Of a DNA stretch of 64,000 nucleotides, positions 36,056-47,200 are shown piece after piece. Under the pieces are notes generated by a model, which saw only the letters and a program-made list of their open reading frames with translations, ran no database searches and had not been told where the DNA came from. Each line of letters begins with the position of its first letter. Position 1 is the first letter of the stretch. This DNA comes from Desulfococcus multivorans (GTDB taxonomy: Bacteria; Desulfobacterota; Desulfobacteria; Desulfobacterales; Desulfococcaceae), in assembly GCF_001854245.1 (NCBI RefSeq), contig NZ_CP015381.1, positions 522,001-586,000 on the forward strand, given 5' to 3'. The translations under genes and the position numbers were made by a program.

Positions 36056-39000
36056 CTATCGTCGTTGGAAAGTGCCACGGTTGCCGGTGGCGCCAATCTC
36101 GGTATTGCCAAAAAGCACCGTCCCCCTCGTGCTGAGGGCTTTCGTGATATAGGCATCCTCGCTGACAAAGCGTTTGATCGGGGTGGTATCCAGTACCCCC
36201 GGATGCTTCCCGGTGGCGATTGGACCCAGCAGATCCGGAATGATCGGAACTCTCGGCTCAAACACCAGCGGAGGGATGACCAGATCCTGTTTCGGCGGGA
36301 TTGTTATGGGGAAGTACCCGTTGGGCGTATAAATCGTCACCGGCTCTGCTGTTGTGGTGACATAGAACACGTGGCGACTGTCTTCGTAAAAGAAGGGCGC
36401 ATTCCATACGTCCTGAAGCATGTGGCGGGGTTGGATGGTGTGATCATGAAGCAGATTCTTCAGCACCTGACGCTCGCGAGGAGGAACGCCGGGCGCGGGA
36501 GGCCATTGAATGAAATATGAAACGACCAAGGTATCTTTCACAGTGTTCATGCCGACTGGTTTGGAAGGCATGGTCGGACGTGCAATCCACTGGGGTACCG
36601 GCAGACTGTGTGTGTTGTAAAGCACAAACGACGATTGTCCCTGGTTCCAGATGGATATACGCAACGCGTCAGACTCTTCCGAAACCGATAGCACCAGCAT
36701 CGAGCGATCAAAAGCGGATATCTCGAATAAACCCAGCGTGGCCGGTCGATTGACGTCCGATGTCTTGGTCGGCTGCCACTTGCCGTTGTAATACTCGCTC
36801 CAACACAGCACCGCCTTTACGACAACCTTGGTATTTTCCCCGGCTGCCTGGGCGGCAGACTTCCTGGCCTGGCTGGTCGTCTGCTCGGCCAACGGCGTAG
36901 CGTCGTCAGTCGACTGTGATTTCTCCCTGTATATAGCAGCGGCAATGTCTGATAACGGTTTGTCCATCACGGTAGAATAAATTTTATCTTCTGAGGTACC
37001 GGGATCCATATTCGCCTCCTTCAGGATCCTGACCCAGAACAGAAACAGCCGGCCTTTCCAGACGACCGGTATCACCGGGTTGTCCTCGATATCGAGCTTG
37101 ATCTGCTCCCATGGTGTCCAGCCGGAGGGTTCGAGGCGGCGGTAGAAGTACTTTCGGTTGGCGCCTGCGGTGCGCGCCACTATATGGGCGACATCATCCT
37201 CTCGTTTGGAAGGATCGTTCTCGACGTAGTGGATGCCGCACGGCTCCAGTTTCGCCACCTCTTCGAGTTTGGACAGGTAGTTCAGCAGGGCGACGGCGGC
37301 GCGGTCCTCTGTGATGTCGCCTTGCAGCAGCTCACTCATCGTCTCCTTGAAGAACGGCGACTGGTTGTCGCGCAACTCGGGCTCCAGCCAGTTTTCAGGC
37401 CAGAGGAAGACCTTGCGGTTCGCTTCCCAGACCCGATAGCGCTTCATCCACTCCCACTGCTTCGCTTGGATCGAAGACGCCGCCACCCGTGGTTCGAGAT
37501 TCATCAGACAACGCTCAATAAAGAGCTGGATCGAAGACAAAGCATGGCGGATGCGTGAAGTCTGCATGCATGGCGCCATCTGCACGTCCATCAGAAAATA
37601 TTCGAAGAGCTTGTCGGGCGTATCGATATGGGACGAATCAGGGGCGGCGCGCATCTGGTGCAGGATGTAGGTAACCAGGGCGTCGCGTTGCAGCCCGCGC
37701 AATTCATCATTGATGGGTTTCAGCACATTGAGCCAATCGCTCTTCTCATAGCGGGCGCGCAGCGCGGCTTGTAAATCGCCTACTGTGGTGGCGCCCGGCT
37801 CGTTGTTGGCAGCTTTGATCAACGCGGAGGCCGGGATGCCTGACTTCTTCACAACCCAATAGGCGGTATATATCCTGCTAAAGGTGTCCAACTGTTTTAA
37901 TGCACTACGGTCCGCCTTGCCGTCTTTCACTTTTCCAAAGTGAACCAGTAATGCGTCGAGCGAATTTGTCTCCCAGCGCGTGAGGGATAGCAGCAGGAGC
38001 TCCGGTTTGGCGGTCGCAGCGGCAAGGCTTGCTATTACCGCATCCGGGTTTCTGAGAACATTAAGAAGACGTTCGTCATCAGGCGAAAGCTCGCTCTTGA
38101 TACGGGAAAAATCAAGCAGCGCCATAAAGTCCTTAAACAGCGCAGTGGATGTATCCTCGTTCGGGTTTTCAAGGACCGGCAAGCTATTCAACCAGCCCTG
38201 ATTGTCGATGGCGTAATCGGCGTGCGAGGCGAAGTGCACCAGTTCGCTCGCGGTCAGGTTGAGTGCATCGGCCAGTGATACAGCCTTCAAAAAACGAACA
38301 TAGGTGACACGCAGGCAGGTGATCAGTGTCTCCGAATAGAGATAGCGCGCCGGGATGATCTCCCTGCCGCGTCCTTTGGTTTCCCAGCCCACTGCGAGCG
38401 TGTCCTTCACATTCTCCACCTTGAGCATGATCGGATAAAGCGTTCCGGAGCGTAGTTCGACGGCTTCTTTATTGATGCGTACGTTGCCGCTCTCCTGCAG
38501 CTCAATAATCCTGCCTTCGAGGCTCAAGGACACCATCGCATCTGCATCGGTTTCTATATGGAAGTTGTAGAAGCCGTTTTCCGGTGTCTCCAGGTATCCG
38601 CTCCAGATCCCTGATATAGGATTGGCGCCATTGGCCGGAAACTTTGCCTTATCGTTCGCAGCGGAGGAATAGTCCAGAATCGCCTCGGCATCCCTGGGGT
38701 GGTCCACCTTGCCGGTCGCTGTATCGCGATAGAAAAACTGCGCGGAAAGGCCCGCTGTCTCGATCGCGATCAGATCCATCAAAGCAGGCTTAGTCGCACT
38801 ATCCGCCGAATGGAAAAGGTATTTAATCTCCGGCTTGTCCTCGATCCTGTTGTCAAGCAATGCACCGGCAAAACCCACATCCGTCCGGGTCGCCGTGCTG
38901 ATGTTCTGCAATGCCTGCTGACGCTTGCGGCGCCGCTTCAGTTCAGGCAAGAAGGCGTCGAGCAGGACTGAACGTTGCTGTTCCAGAATATCGTTGGCCG

Positions 39001-42000
39001 TTACATAGGCGTCTTGTTGCGCCTTCATAAATTGCCCATGCCGGGCAAAGAATGCCTGCACGCTGCCTTGGTTAGCACTGAAAAGGTCATTAACAGCCAT
39101 CTGAAACAGATTCGTCGCTCCGGCAACAGCTTTGAGCCTGTCCCGTGTGGTTGCGGTCAGGACACCCTTGAACGAAAGCTCCCGGCGTGTACTATCATAG
39201 GCGATGCGTCCTGGAGCGATATTGATAATCGGCTGTTCCAGCGTCGTCTGACCATGGGTGTAGTTGACACTGCTTTTCAGCTCACGAAAGAAGCTGAAGG
39301 CCTCCTGCAGAGGCTGGAGTTCCGGGTAACGCGCAAAGAATGACTCTATGATCTGCTGGTTCGCGTTGTAGAGCTTGTCCACCGCCTGCTCGAAGGCCAG
39401 AGGCACCCCCACCTTCAGCGCGTCGCGCATGTCTGTCGTCATGATGCCGGCGAAGGTGAGCTGCTTGCGGAAGTCATCGTAGGCGATGCGCCCAGGCGCG
39501 ACGTCGAGGATAGACTGTTCGAGCGCAGGCTTGCCGTGGCTGTAGGGCACATCGGTGCTCAACGTGTTGTTCAGCAGGCCAAAGAACAGGTCGGTGGTCG
39601 CGTTGTCATACACGAGTGCCATGCGGGCACGGGCAATCTGCCCGTCCGGGTCGTCTACAACGGCAAACTCGCCTTCGATTGCGGCGAAGTCAGCGCGCAG
39701 GGCACGAGCGAACCCCAGGACCTCGCTGTCGTCCGGTGCGGACTTTCCACTGATGTCCTGGTTCCAGATGAGATACAGGGCCTGTACGGGCTTCAACGAC
39801 GCGGCGCGAAGACGGCCCACCAATTCGATGAGGCGCAGGATGGGTGGATTTGGCGCATCCGGCGCTGCGAATGGATCAAGTCCGCTAAATTGCGTCAGCA
39901 GCAGGAACTCGCGGACACTGAGCTTGAGATTTCGCGCCAGCCGGCCCCGGCGAAAGATCGCAGTGATGTTTTGTGTCCGCAAATACTGCGTAAGCGTGTC
40001 CCTCTCCGTGCCATTGGGCGCATGTCCAAGCAACTGTGTGATCTCCTCGTCGGTAGGTGTGTATCCGAGAGAGGTGTTCGCATCGTTACCGAGGACGGCA
40101 TTGATCCGTGTGAATTCCTCCTCTGTGAGCTGGAACGCGGCACGCAAAGCCTCCGCATGGGCCATGAGCTTCTGCGCGTTGTCGGTGAGAAAGTTGCCAT
40201 AGCCGTTGTCGGCGAAGGCTGGATCTTGCTTCAGCAGGGTCGGGCTCAGGAACATCTGCCTGTAAAGGGACGCAGCCCCGTGCGTATCTATCGGCGCGAA
40301 GCAGGCCAGCAGGGGCAACAGGTCTTTTTGGGGCTTCAGCTTGAGGGTGTCCAGCACACGCTTGATGACTCCGAGGCGCGGCAGCAGTATCAGGAATCCG
40401 GCATCGAGCCGTTGCAGGTTCACGGTATCATCGGCATTGTTTGGCGTCTGGTCTACCGGGTAGAGCGCGGTGATTGCTTTATCGGTCTGCTCGATCGTCC
40501 AGCCGAGTTTCTTCCATAGGCGAACGAAGCGGATCAGCCGATAAAACTCGAAAGCCCGAATTGGCTTATCAAGCTTGTCGGGATCGGAATAGCGAAACGC
40601 TAGTTTATCGAAGCTGCAAATGTCCTCTGCACCAGAAGGGTTTGCAAGGGTGATGAGGCTCATGACGTTGGCATAGTTCGCATCGTTCCTGACCCACGCC
40701 TCGATATTGCCTCCATATTGCGCGGCATCCGGCAAAGGTTTGGGGAGCAAGTCCAACCACGCCTGGCCTGTCAGCGGACTTTCCTTCAACGTTTTCAGGG
40801 CGGCAAACGTAACGTTCAGCCGCTCCAGCTTGGGAATCAACGTGGAGTTGGGGTTGATAAAGCGGGTCTTGAGGATCTCTATGATGTCTTCATAGGTGAT
40901 GCCTGCCCGCCGTGTGAAAGCCTTCGCATTGGACAGATCCGCCAGTACCTCGGCTTCCGAGGCTGCTGGAGCATAACCATAGAGCTCGTGAAGCGTAAGT
41001 TTGGCATTGATGGGGGGTTCGAGATCATAGTTCGTCAGGATCTTGTGTTCTGTCCGCGATAGCCGAAGTTCTTCCATCAGGATGTCGCGCCAACCGTACT
41101 CGTTCACGTTCGCCCGTTCCAACCTGTCATTCTTTCGCAGGGCCTCCATGACCTCGGGCAGGGAGGCATCGAATCTGTCGAAATAGCGGCGCAGGTTTTC
41201 CAGCGGCTGGTGGAACGGCAGCGGCGGCGGAAAGTACGCCGCTGCGAGGATTTCATATGCCTCCACGCCGGCCTCGGTGTCGCCAAACTGGGGACTCGCC
41301 AGCAATTCTTCGGGTGCGGCGTCGCCGTCGGTGCTGTGCCCTTCGTATTTTTCAAGCGAGAGCTTGTTAAAGACGAAGTACTCCAATATCTCGTTCACCA
41401 GATCGATATACGGCAACGGCGTGTTCGTGTTCTCGCATGTCAATGGTAAATGCTCGATATCCGGACGGCGCGACATAAGGATTTGCAAAGGCGTGATTTC
41501 GGTATTTGTCGGATTCCCGGCTTTGTTCCACGCGGTCATGTCCGGGAACGGATAAGGGGCGCCGCCATGCTCGGACTTCCACTTAGCCAGAGTAGTTTTC
41601 CATGCTCCCGGATCTGGATCGATGAATTGAAGGAGATTTACAAAGTAAGCCGCCGGGCTGAGAATCGACCGGCAGTGTTCGCAGGCGCAGTAATCCATTT
41701 CGCCGAAAAGACTTTCCAGGGCTGGATAAGCGATAACATCACCGGCGTTTGCGGGAACCTTGGGGGCCTGGTCGATAATTTGCGGGGGGCTGTGTACGCC
41801 AATTGGGGGCGCAGTCCTGGCGATCAGGTACGATGTCGCGATGTTCAGAACGGCATTGTGTACTTGCTGCGCCTTGGCATAAGTCAGTAAGGCATTCTCC
41901 TCACCTCCCACCTCATCCTTGAAAGTCCGGATGAACTCATCCCGGTCGTAAAGGGTCACCGCATACGCAGAATCGATGCCCTTCTTCAGCAATCCCGTCA

Positions 42001-43930
42001 TCGCGCTGTCGGAAGGTGTAATTTGATGCACCCGTTGTACTTGCTTGACTGTTTGAGTGACTTCCTCTGCCACCTGAAGGTTGTTCCGGGAAATATACTG
42101 TTCGACCGGTTGCATTCCGATCTCGAACCTGCTGTGATGCTCGCGCAAGAATCTGCCGGCAATGCTGAAGTCAGCAGCAGGTGTCTCGATTCCCTTGATT
42201 GTTTCCGCAACGACGGCCGTGGGGAAGCTCAGCCGCACTTGCGCTGCCATCAGTTCGGCATAGTTTGCGCGTTTCTCCGCATCATCCTTGCCGCTTATTT
42301 CCGGGGGAAGCGCCCCATTGCCGATTATCTCCTTCCACTTATCGGCATGGTGGAAGCCATGATCCACCAAGTCTAATGGCTGTGTCAATCCACCTCGACC
42401 GGCAGTTTCATGCAGCTTCCGGATCAGCGGCGCATTGTTGAACGTCAGATAAGAGAGCTGTCCGTCGAGCCGCAACCGCTTCTCCGCCGCCTTCCCAAGC
42501 TTGTCGCGCACTGCCGGCCAGAGTTTGTCCGGTTCGGTGCGGTGTTGGGTGTAGAGGTCAGCGAATTGCTGTTGCCGCTCCAGGTCATCGCCCAGCGAGA
42601 CCGACAGCATATCCTTCAGGGAGGATACGCCGGCCGGCGCCGGGGTATCCAGGGCGCGCTGCACAGCGAGGCTCTGGAAATGATCGCGCACCTGGGGGAT
42701 GCTGCCCTCCAGCGAGGCGGGGATCACGCCCTGCGCGATGGCCTGCTTCCAAACGGCCTCCGCGGTGCCGGCATCTGCTTGGTAGAGCGCATCCTCGTTA
42801 GCCGGCAATCCAGCGCGGAAGAGCGCGTAGAAGAAGGCCGGTTCGATCGTGGGGTGGCCACTCTCATCCATGGTCCTATCGCTGAACTGGTCTGCAAGAG
42901 CGGCGAGCGCCACTGCGCGCGCGTCCCAGCCGGTCTTGTTCGCGAGATACGTAATGTCCGGCCGGTCGTCCGTTTCCTGAAGGTCTCCCAGGCTACGGCG
43001 GCAGTGAGAAGTGAGCGCGTCGACCAGGGTTTCGTGCTCCGAGGGGAGCGCGGAATCCGCTTCCGTCGTCAGGAGAATGCTCAGCGTCTCGCGATTCGAG
43101 GCGTTATAGCGAACTTCCGAAGCACCGAGAAACGTTGCCCCGGAGAACACCCGCGCCTGCAAATCGGGTCGCTGCTTGCAGCGGTCCTTCAGGCCGGTGA
43201 TGGGGAACGTCACCTGATAATCACCTCGCTCGTCGGTCACTGTTTCTTTAAGATGCACATCCTCCCCGACATTCTTATCCACGATTACGACCCGCAGTCC
43301 GCTCACACCGACCCGTGACCGGCTGATCACCGTACCGTCGACTGTGAAAACTTCGCCTGCCGGCTGATCACCCAACCGCAAATCGATCCGAACCCGTTGC
43401 CCGGGATCGTGCAGCGGCTGCGATTCGGCCAGGGTTGCGCCGGCGGCGTCGTAAACCTGGACGACCAGATCGATGACGTCTTTAACCTTCAGCACGCCTT
43501 CGCCTGGGCGGACATAGAGCGATGGATCGTAAAAGATGCGGTAAGCGCCGTCTGCGTTGGTGTTCGCCTTGCCGAGATAAGCACCGCCGATATTGTCTCT
43601 GTCGAAGGCGAAAAGCAGATTGCCTGCAACTGCGCTGCCATCCCGATCAGCAACCCGGCCCTCCACGAGGCGGAACACCCCCATCTCGAAGAGTCGGTGG
43701 TTGATGAGGTCGGCGGTTTGTTCATCCACAACACCGAACTGCCGGGTGCTGATACCGAACTGGCATTGCAGCCGATCTACAGCTTCGAAGGTTCCATCTC
43801 CGTACCGCTGCTCGGCGCGTTCATCCTCCGTGACCGGACCGAGGAATTCGAGCCTCTCGAGGGCCATATGGAGGTTGGCGACGTCAGCGCCCTGCTGCCC
43901 TGAAGATAATATTGGATGGATTGCTTGCAT
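36056..43930 (-). CDS. Tc toxin TcA N-terminal subunit with peptidoglycan-binding-like head
   Basis: A 2,624-residue protein from the ATG at 43930, which has GAGG 10 bases upstream; the longer frame to 44089 lacks support. Residues 5-80 match a PG_binding_1 domain (HPILSSGQQGADVANLHMAL ... FGVVDEQTADLIN). Two transthyretin-like domains follow (~85-185, ~195-290). VRP1, the Salmonella virulence-protein A signature, is at 741-769 (FGEMDYCACEHCRSILSPAA). A PA14 domain occupies ~1728-1865 and a neuraminidase-like TcA region starts near 2140 (AKQWEWMKRYRVWEANRKVF). These form the receptor-binding and shell parts of the TcA bell. The PG-binding and transthyretin-like front is not part of the classical Photorhabdus TcdA1. 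It is the middle gene of the operon. Confidence 0.92.
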   Translation of the reverse strand: MQAIHPILSSGQQGADVANLHMALERLEFLGPVTEDERAEQRYGDGTFEAVDRLQCQFGISTRQFGVVDEQTADLINHRLFEMGVFRLVEGRVADRDGSAVAGNLLFAFDRDNIGGAYLGKANTNADGAYRIFYDPSLYVRPGEGVLKVKDVIDLVVQVYDAAGATLAESQPLHDPGQRVRIDLRLGDQPAGEVFTVDGTVISRSRVGVSGLRVVIVDKNVGEDVHLKETVTDERGDYQVTFPITGLKDRCKQRPDLQARVFSGATFLGASEVRYNASNRETLSILLTTEADSALPSEHETLVDALTSHCRRSLGDLQETDDRPDITYLANKTGWDARAVALAALADQFSDRTMDESGHPTIEPAFFYALFRAGLPANEDALYQADAGTAEAVWKQAIAQGVIPASLEGSIPQVRDHFQSLAVQRALDTPAPAGVSSLKDMLSVSLGDDLERQQQFADLYTQHRTEPDKLWPAVRDKLGKAAEKRLRLDGQLSYLTFNNAPLIRKLHETAGRGGLTQPLDLVDHGFHHADKWKEIIGNGALPPEISGKDDAEKRANYAELMAAQVRLSFPTAVVAETIKGIETPAADFSIAGRFLREHHSRFEIGMQPVEQYISRNNLQVAEEVTQTVKQVQRVHQITPSDSAMTGLLKKGIDSAYAVTLYDRDEFIRTFKDEVGGEENALLTYAKAQQVHNAVLNIATSYLIARTAPPIGVHSPPQIIDQAPKVPANAGDVIAYPALESLFGEMDYCACEHCRSILSPAAYFVNLLQFIDPDPGAWKTTLAKWKSEHGGAPYPFPDMTAWNKAGNPTNTEITPLQILMSRRPDIEHLPLTCENTNTPLPYIDLVNEILEYFVFNKLSLEKYEGHSTDGDAAPEELLASPQFGDTEAGVEAYEILAAAYFPPPLPFHQPLENLRRYFDRFDASLPEVMEALRKNDRLERANVNEYGWRDILMEELRLSRTEHKILTNYDLEPPINAKLTLHELYGYAPAASEAEVLADLSNAKAFTRRAGITYEDIIEILKTRFINPNSTLIPKLERLNVTFAALKTLKESPLTGQAWLDLLPKPLPDAAQYGGNIEAWVRNDANYANVMSLITLANPSGAEDICSFDKLAFRYSDPDKLDKPIRAFEFYRLIRFVRLWKKLGWTIEQTDKAITALYPVDQTPNNADDTVNLQRLDAGFLILLPRLGVIKRVLDTLKLKPQKDLLPLLACFAPIDTHGAASLYRQMFLSPTLLKQDPAFADNGYGNFLTDNAQKLMAHAEALRAAFQLTEEEFTRINAVLGNDANTSLGYTPTDEEITQLLGHAPNGTERDTLTQYLRTQNITAIFRRGRLARNLKLSVREFLLLTQFSGLDPFAAPDAPNPPILRLIELVGRLRAASLKPVQALYLIWNQDISGKSAPDDSEVLGFARALRADFAAIEGEFAVVDDPDGQIARARMALVYDNATTDLFFGLLNNTLSTDVPYSHGKPALEQSILDVAPGRIAYDDFRKQLTFAGIMTTDMRDALKVGVPLAFEQAVDKLYNANQQIIESFFARYPELQPLQEAFSFFRELKSSVNYTHGQTTLEQPIINIAPGRIAYDSTRRELSFKGVLTATTRDRLKAVAGATNLFQMAVNDLFSANQGSVQAFFARHGQFMKAQQDAYVTANDILEQQRSVLLDAFLPELKRRRKRQQALQNISTATRTDVGFAGALLDNRIEDKPEIKYLFHSADSATKPALMDLIAIETAGLSAQFFYRDTATGKVDHPRDAEAILDYSSAANDKAKFPANGANPISGIWSGYLETPENGFYNFHIETDADAMVSLSLEGRIIELQESGNVRINKEAVELRSGTLYPIMLKVENVKDTLAVGWETKGRGREIIPARYLYSETLITCLRVTYVRFLKAVSLADALNLTASELVHFASHADYAIDNQGWLNSLPVLENPNEDTSTALFKDFMALLDFSRIKSELSPDDERLLNVLRNPDAVIASLAAATAKPELLLLSLTRWETNSLDALLVHFGKVKDGKADRSALKQLDTFSRIYTAYWVVKKSGIPASALIKAANNEPGATTVGDLQAALRARYEKSDWLNVLKPINDELRGLQRDALVTYILHQMRAAPDSSHIDTPDKLFEYFLMDVQMAPCMQTSRIRHALSSIQLFIERCLMNLEPRVAASSIQAKQWEWMKRYRVWEANRKVFLWPENWLEPELRDNQSPFFKETMSELLQGDITEDRAAVALLNYLSKLEEVAKLEPCGIHYVENDPSKREDDVAHIVARTAGANRKYFYRRLEPSGWTPWEQIKLDIEDNPVIPVVWKGRLFLFWVRILKEANMDPGTSEDKIYSTVMDKPLSDIAAAIYREKSQSTDDATPLAEQTTSQARKSAAQAAGENTKVVVKAVLCWSEYYNGKWQPTKTSDVNRPATLGLFEISAFDRSMLVLSVSEESDALRISIWNQGQSSFVLYNTHSLPVPQWIARPTMPSKPVGMNTVKDTLVVSYFIQWPPAPGVPPRERQVLKNLLHDHTIQPRHMLQDVWNAPFFYEDSRHVFYVTTTAEPVTIYTPNGYFPITIPPKQDLVIPPLVFEPRVPIIPDLLGPIATGKHPGVLDTTPIKRFVSEDAYITKALSTRGTVLFGNTEIGATGNRGTFQRR

Positions 43931-44202
43931 CGGTTTATATCCTCTATGCTTATGCTTGATGGTCAGTAAAAAATTATCAAGTGTCATTTGCCTGACTGAG
44001 TCTGACGCAGAAATCGCATGGATGGTAAGAGTTCGACTCGCTATCGGGATTAACTTGTATTTTGATTTTCTTCCTTGAAGATCACTCAACCTTGCTTATA
44101 GGTTCAGGGTAGTCTCTCAATTCTTCTTAGACTTTCTTATTGTCTTATGGGCCCCCATTAGCCTATTTTTTATGCCTCACTCCCCGGTTTGATCAGATCG
44201 TA

Positions 44203-47200
44203 TCACCGACGCACTGTGGTCGTTCTAACGCGCGGTAAAGTAAACAATTGTATTTGTCTCTGCCCATAAGGTTTTAATCGTCCACCTTGCGCCGAATATG
44301 TGGAGGAAGGCACGACAAATTGTGAATACGGAGACCTGGCATGGCGTATTCGCTCTTGAGGCAACAAATTAAAGCCTTTGATGCCTCCCGGGATACCTTC
44401 GTAATAATGGACAATGAGGGGCGGATTATGATCTAACGACAAGCCATATCTGCTCAATCGACTTGAGTAAGGGCTGTAGTGAACCTTTCTACTGTAGGCT
44501 TCCATTGGAAACAGCAGCATTTGATAAGGCTCCGCACCCTGGGGCAGCGGATACAATTGTCTCTGGGAAAACAAATTCTGTTGCTGCGGTACGGTTTCTG
44601 TCGAGGGTGGTGGTTGATTTGCCGGAGTGCTGGGCTCCGCCGCTCCCAACAGCAGAGTGGGCATAAAGAGGCTCTCTAAAGCTTTATCAATAAGGGTCTG
44701 AATGAGCCTGACATCTTCGCGGGACTCGAATTCTTGCCGCGATTGCTCATAACGTCGCTCTGCCTCCAGCGCTTGCTCGTCTGCACCATTCTCTGGATCG
44801 CTGAAGGCATAGACCTTGACGTCACTTGGCAGGCTAGGGCTTGCTGAATAGACGGTATCCCAAACCGAACGGTGAACTAAGGTGGATTTTCCGTCACGCT
44901 CTACCCTGTAATAATTGGGGTCTGCATCTTTCGGGCCTTCAAGGCTCGTCACTTTATCCTGATCTTGCTGCGCAAACGAGAATAGGTCTTTGGCATCTGA
45001 GACGTCTTTCTCCTTCTCGGTCATTTTCTCGCCATGCTCAAATATGGGCACATTATTCTCATCGTAACCCCGGAAGCCCGACACCTTCCAGCCCTGTTTG
45101 GCGGCCGCATTGATAATTGCCTCTTCCGACATGGGGCCGGTTACCCCCTTAATCGGAATCTTAGTCTGGCGTCCATCCTCGTCGAAACAACAAACAGGGT
45201 TATCCAGCATGGCTTGATACAGATTTAAACTGTCGAACAACTCGGATGGATCACAGTTCGCCCACCTCCCCAACCAGGGCGCGTAATACCTTGCGCCGTG
45301 ATATGAGAATCCAGTCTCTTCATCTCGCTCTTTGCCTGTATACCGATACCGCTTCGGTGTCTCGGTCTGGCTGTGCGCGGCTTCATAAGAACTGGTTCCA
45401 TAGGGGTGATACTCCTCATAAGAAATCACCTGCGCCTGATCATCCAGTTCCAAGGCCGCCGAGCCAAGGTGGTTGCCGAGTTGGTAACGTACGAGTTGCC
45501 GGGGTTCTGGGTAGACACCCAAAGGAAGCGTGCGCATCTCGACCAAGGCAATGCGCTGTTTATCATCCATCGCATGCAGCGTTTCCCGCTCCAGGGTGAC
45601 CGTGTTACCGGCACCGTTATATTTGCGGTATACCTCGAAGCCGCCGAGATAAAGGCGCTCGTCCTTCGGTTTGCCGTTCTGCGTCTCGGTCATCTTGCGC
45701 ACCCGTTGGCCGGCCGCGTCATAGACGTAATAAGTCTTCTCCCCCGTGCCGCCATTAACGACCTGCCGCTGAGTGGCGCGGAGTTGATCCTTGAAGTCCC
45801 ACTCCATCGCCGGCAAATGCGGCATGGAAATCATGTTGCCGTGGGAATCGTAGGTGTACTTGGCGCCATAGGCCGGCGTGTCCGCGTAAAACGGCTGCTT
45901 GCCGGCCTCGCCCGGCGACCGTGTGGCAATCAATCGGTTGCTGTCGAGCGCGTATTGATACCAGCGGACCCAGCGTTCCGCTCCGCCGCCGGTGTGGCGC
46001 AACCCCAGGATGTTGCCCACGGGATCGTATTCGTAGGCCTCGATGTAACGCTGCAGGGCTTCCGGGCTATTGGGGAACGGGATGCCGACGACGGGTTCGA
46101 AACGTCGATGATCGCGCTGCATGCTGTTTTGCACGGCGTGTTCCCGGCCCTCGGCGCGGATCAAACGGTACAGGGCATCGTATTCATAGGTGTTGCTCGG
46201 CGCTACGAGGACGTTGTCGAAGAACACCGTCTGCTGGGCGGCGTCGTGGATGTCGGTGATGTTGCCGACCGGGTCGTAGGTGTAGGACAGGTCCTGCAGG
46301 GTGCGTTTATCGGCTTCGGAATGTTTGGGTCGTGTGGTGAGCAGACGGATCAGGCGAAATGTCTCCGTGTCATAGGTGTACTCCGTAATGATGGGGTGGT
46401 TCGCCTCGTTGTATTCGATGCGCGTGCGCTGGCCCTTGGCGTTGTAGTCGATGTTGGTGACGGCCTTCAGGTTTGCGGTCTCTGGATCCAGCAAGGCCCC
46501 GGGTTCGGCGTTTTGCTCCAGCCAGACATCCACCGCTTCCAGCAGGTTGGCCGCGTTGTAGCCGGGGCGGATGACGTTGAGCTTGGTGCCGGACTGGTTG
46601 CTGTGCGGGGCGACGATCTGGATCGGGCGGTTGAGGGCATCGTAGCGGGTGCTGCTGGTGAATATCTCGGGGTCCAGCGCCGGATTCCCCGACCAGTCGA
46701 GCGTGCCCTTGTAATTTTTGACCAGTTGGCGCGTGCCGCGCAGCAGGTTGCCCTTGAAATCGAAGGCTTCATCCATGCCGGTGACCAGGTTGGGTCCCAT
46801 GCTGACGACCACACCCGCGGTGTCGTAATGTCGATACGGCTTGCCGCGCAGATTCAACTGCTTCTTCTGATCATCGGTCAAGCCGTTTTCGGATGTATCC
46901 CCGTAGATCACTTTCTCGAACTGGATGATCCGGTCCGGGTCAAGTGGATCGGCGCCCTTGACGAAGGACCCCACCGGGCGGTGGAGCTCGTCGTAATCGG
47001 TGCGGAAGGTGTGACCGCGATTGTCCCAGGCCAGCATTGGCTTGCCGGCGGCGTCGTTCAGCATCCAGCGGTCTCCGGCATCCATGCTGTGCTGGAAAAG
47101 GAGATTTCCGGCAATGTCGTAGCAGGGGACACTCCCGGCCGGTATGTTCTCCGCTTTGGACGGGTCGGGTTCGTCGGCCGCTCGGGTCGGTTTGGTGGGC

